Shown here piece after piece: positions 62,780-64,000 of a DNA stretch of 64,000 nt. Location: positions 2,976,001 through 3,040,000 of the forward strand of contig NZ_CP070975.1 in NCBI RefSeq assembly GCF_017377875.1, written 5' to 3'. This DNA comes from Alcaligenes sp. SORT26. Lineage in GTDB: Bacteria > Pseudomonadota > Gammaproteobacteria > Burkholderiales > Burkholderiaceae_B. Under the pieces are notes generated by a model, which worked only from the letters and a program-made list of their open reading frames with translations, was not told the DNA's origin and searched no databases. The stretch's first letter is position 1, and the number at the start of each line of letters is the position of its first letter. The position numbers were made by a program, and so were the translations under genes.

Positions 62780-64000
62780 ATGGCCAACACCACGGTCTAC
62801 CAGGCTTTTCGAGACACCGCCCAACAATGGGGCGACAAGCCATTTGTATGTACCCTGCCTGAGACCGCCGAGATCTACGGTATTGAAGCGGGCGAGCTGA
62901 CTTACGGTCAGGCTCTGGAGCGTATCGACGCCTTGCGCGCTGGCTACGCGGCTGCTGGCTATGGCCACGGTCACCGCGTCGGCATCTTGCTGGAGAACCG
63001 CCCTGTGTTCTTCCTGCACTGGTTTGCACTGAACAGCCTGGGCGTGTCCATTGTGCCGATCAACCCGGACCTGCGCGCTGCCGAGCTGGAATACCTGATT
63101 GGCCATTCGGAAATGATCATGGCAATTGCCCTGCCCAGCCGTCACCAGGATCTGGTGGAAGCGGCTCAGCGTGCCGGTCAGCCTTTTGCCATCATGGCCG
63201 ATGGTGATGTGCCTCCGATGGTGGAGCGCGCCGCCTCCCGTTCCTGTGACATTCCTGATGAAAACAGCGAATGTGCCCTGCTGTACACCTCCGGCACCAC
63301 AGGCCGCCCCAAGGGCTGCATGTTGGCTAACCAGTACTTCCATTACGCCGGTGAGTGGTATCGCGACATTGGCGGTCTGGTCTCGCTGGAGCATGGCAAA
63401 GAGCGCATGCTGACTCCGCTGCCCCTGTTCCACATGAACGCGATGGCCTGCTCGACCATGGCCATGATCAAGACCGGCGGCTGCCTGATCTCCCTGGACC
63501 GTTTCCACCCACGTAGCTGGTGGGATTCGGTGCGTGAGTCTGGCGCAACCGTGGTGCATTACCTGGGCGTGATGCCAGCCATTCTGATGAAGGCCGAGGC
63601 CAGCGAAAAAGACCGTCAACATAGCGTGCGCTTTGGTTTTGGCGCCGGTGTGGACCGTGGCCTGCATCCTATCTTTGAAGAGCGCTTTGGTTTCCCTTTG
63701 CTGGAAGCCTGGGCCATGACCGAAACCGGCGCGGGTGCCAGCATCATCGCCAACCACGAGCCACGTCACATCGGTACTTCCTGCTTCGGCAAGGAAATGC
63801 CCGTGGTGGAAGTGCTGCTGCGTAAAGACGATGGCGAACCTGCTCAGGCCGGTGAAAACGGCGAGCTGCTGGTGCGCTCGGCCGGTGACAACCCACGCTA
63901 CGGCTTTTTCTCCGGCTACTGGAAAGACCCGGCGGCAACTGACGAAGCCTGGGAAGGCGGCTGGTTCCACACAGGCGACATTGTTTGCCGTGATGAAGAA
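62780..64000 (+). CDS. AMP-forming acyl-CoA ligase (3' partial)
   Basis: The first 407 residues of an adenylate-forming ligase are present and the gene runs off the right edge. Motifs include the P-loop LLYTSGTTGRPKGC near residue 173, PLPLFHMNAMA, the A5 motif EAWAMTETGAG and the A7 region GGWFHTGDIV. It resembles crotonobetaine/carnitine- and aryl-acid CoA ligases. It follows the dioxygenase beta gene by 19 bases behind AGGAGA. It would form a CoA ester needed by the aryl-CoA 5-hydroxylase, or activate the indole-acid intermediate. Confidence 0.9.
   Translation, partial: MANTTVYQAFRDTAQQWGDKPFVCTLPETAEIYGIEAGELTYGQALERIDALRAGYAAAGYGHGHRVGILLENRPVFFLHWFALNSLGVSIVPINPDLRAAELEYLIGHSEMIMAIALPSRHQDLVEAAQRAGQPFAIMADGDVPPMVERAASRSCDIPDENSECALLYTSGTTGRPKGCMLANQYFHYAGEWYRDIGGLVSLEHGKERMLTPLPLFHMNAMACSTMAMIKTGGCLISLDRFHPRSWWDSVRESGATVVHYLGVMPAILMKAEASEKDRQHSVRFGFGAGVDRGLHPIFEERFGFPLLEAWAMTETGAGASIIANHEPRHIGTSCFGKEMPVVEVLLRKDDGEPAQAGENGELLVRSAGDNPRYGFFSGYWKDPAATDEAWEGGWFHTGDIVCRDEE

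Overview
The window looks like a chromosomal accessory/catabolic region of a betaproteobacterium of the family Alcaligenaceae (Alcaligenes/Achromobacter/Bordetella relatives). This is inferred from moderately high GC, several Bug/TctC-type periplasmic receptors, a Burkholderiales-type porin, many GntR/LysR/IclR/MarR regulators, and an arylmalonate decarboxylase close to the Bordetella bronchiseptica enzyme as I remember it. No rRNA, tRNA, CRISPR array, insertion sequence or prophage gene was recognised. Coding density is high and nearly every block is a small catabolic operon with its own transporter and regulator.

Layout, left to right. (1) 0-12 kb: the end of an FAD oxidoreductase; then a leftward operon ilvC-like / Rieske oxygenase / its reductase / TRAP DctQM / GntR; then LysR, a class II aldolase, an orphan TRAP receptor and another GntR. 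(2) 12-17 kb: a leftward MFS-porin pair facing an M20 deacylase and an aminotransferase, separated by an AT-rich control region with two matching palindromes. (3) 17.5-29 kb: a branched-chain-amino-acid-type ABC importer with its two ATPases fused, an acyl-CoA ligase, a small unknown protein, an alpha/beta hydrolase, a UTRA-type GntR regulator and an enoyl-CoA hydratase. A GntR / Bug / arylmalonate decarboxylase operon converges on it. (4) 29-37 kb: a DMT exporter, then a LysR-controlled set that reads as phosphonoalanine/phosphonopyruvate use: ABC receptor, ATPase, fused permease, aminotransferase and phosphonopyruvate hydrolase.

(5) 37-47 kb: a CobW-type GTPase with long His-Ser and Asn-Ser hexamer-repeat arrays, a Bug protein, an MFS protein with an N-terminal antibiotic-biosynthesis-monooxygenase-like domain, a glutathione transferase, a cytosolic 5'-nucleotidase, IclR, a sulfatase/phosphonate-monoesterase-type hydrolase and a Bug protein. 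(6) 47-64 kb: a large aromatic locus with two MarR regulators, indolepyruvate-oxidoreductase-type subunits, a thioesterase, a flavin hydroxylase/old-yellow-enzyme fusion, gentisate-type dioxygenase, FAA hydrolase, a nitrilase-family enzyme, an isatin-hydrolase-like cyclase, a second Rieske system (reductase, alpha, beta) and a CoA ligase cut by the right edge.

The gene set in block 6 fits an indole/indole-acetate route through isatin and isatinate to 2-aminobenzoyl-CoA, then 5-hydroxylation and gentisate-type ring cleavage. That pathway is an inference from family membership and gene order; the substrate cannot be read from the sequence.
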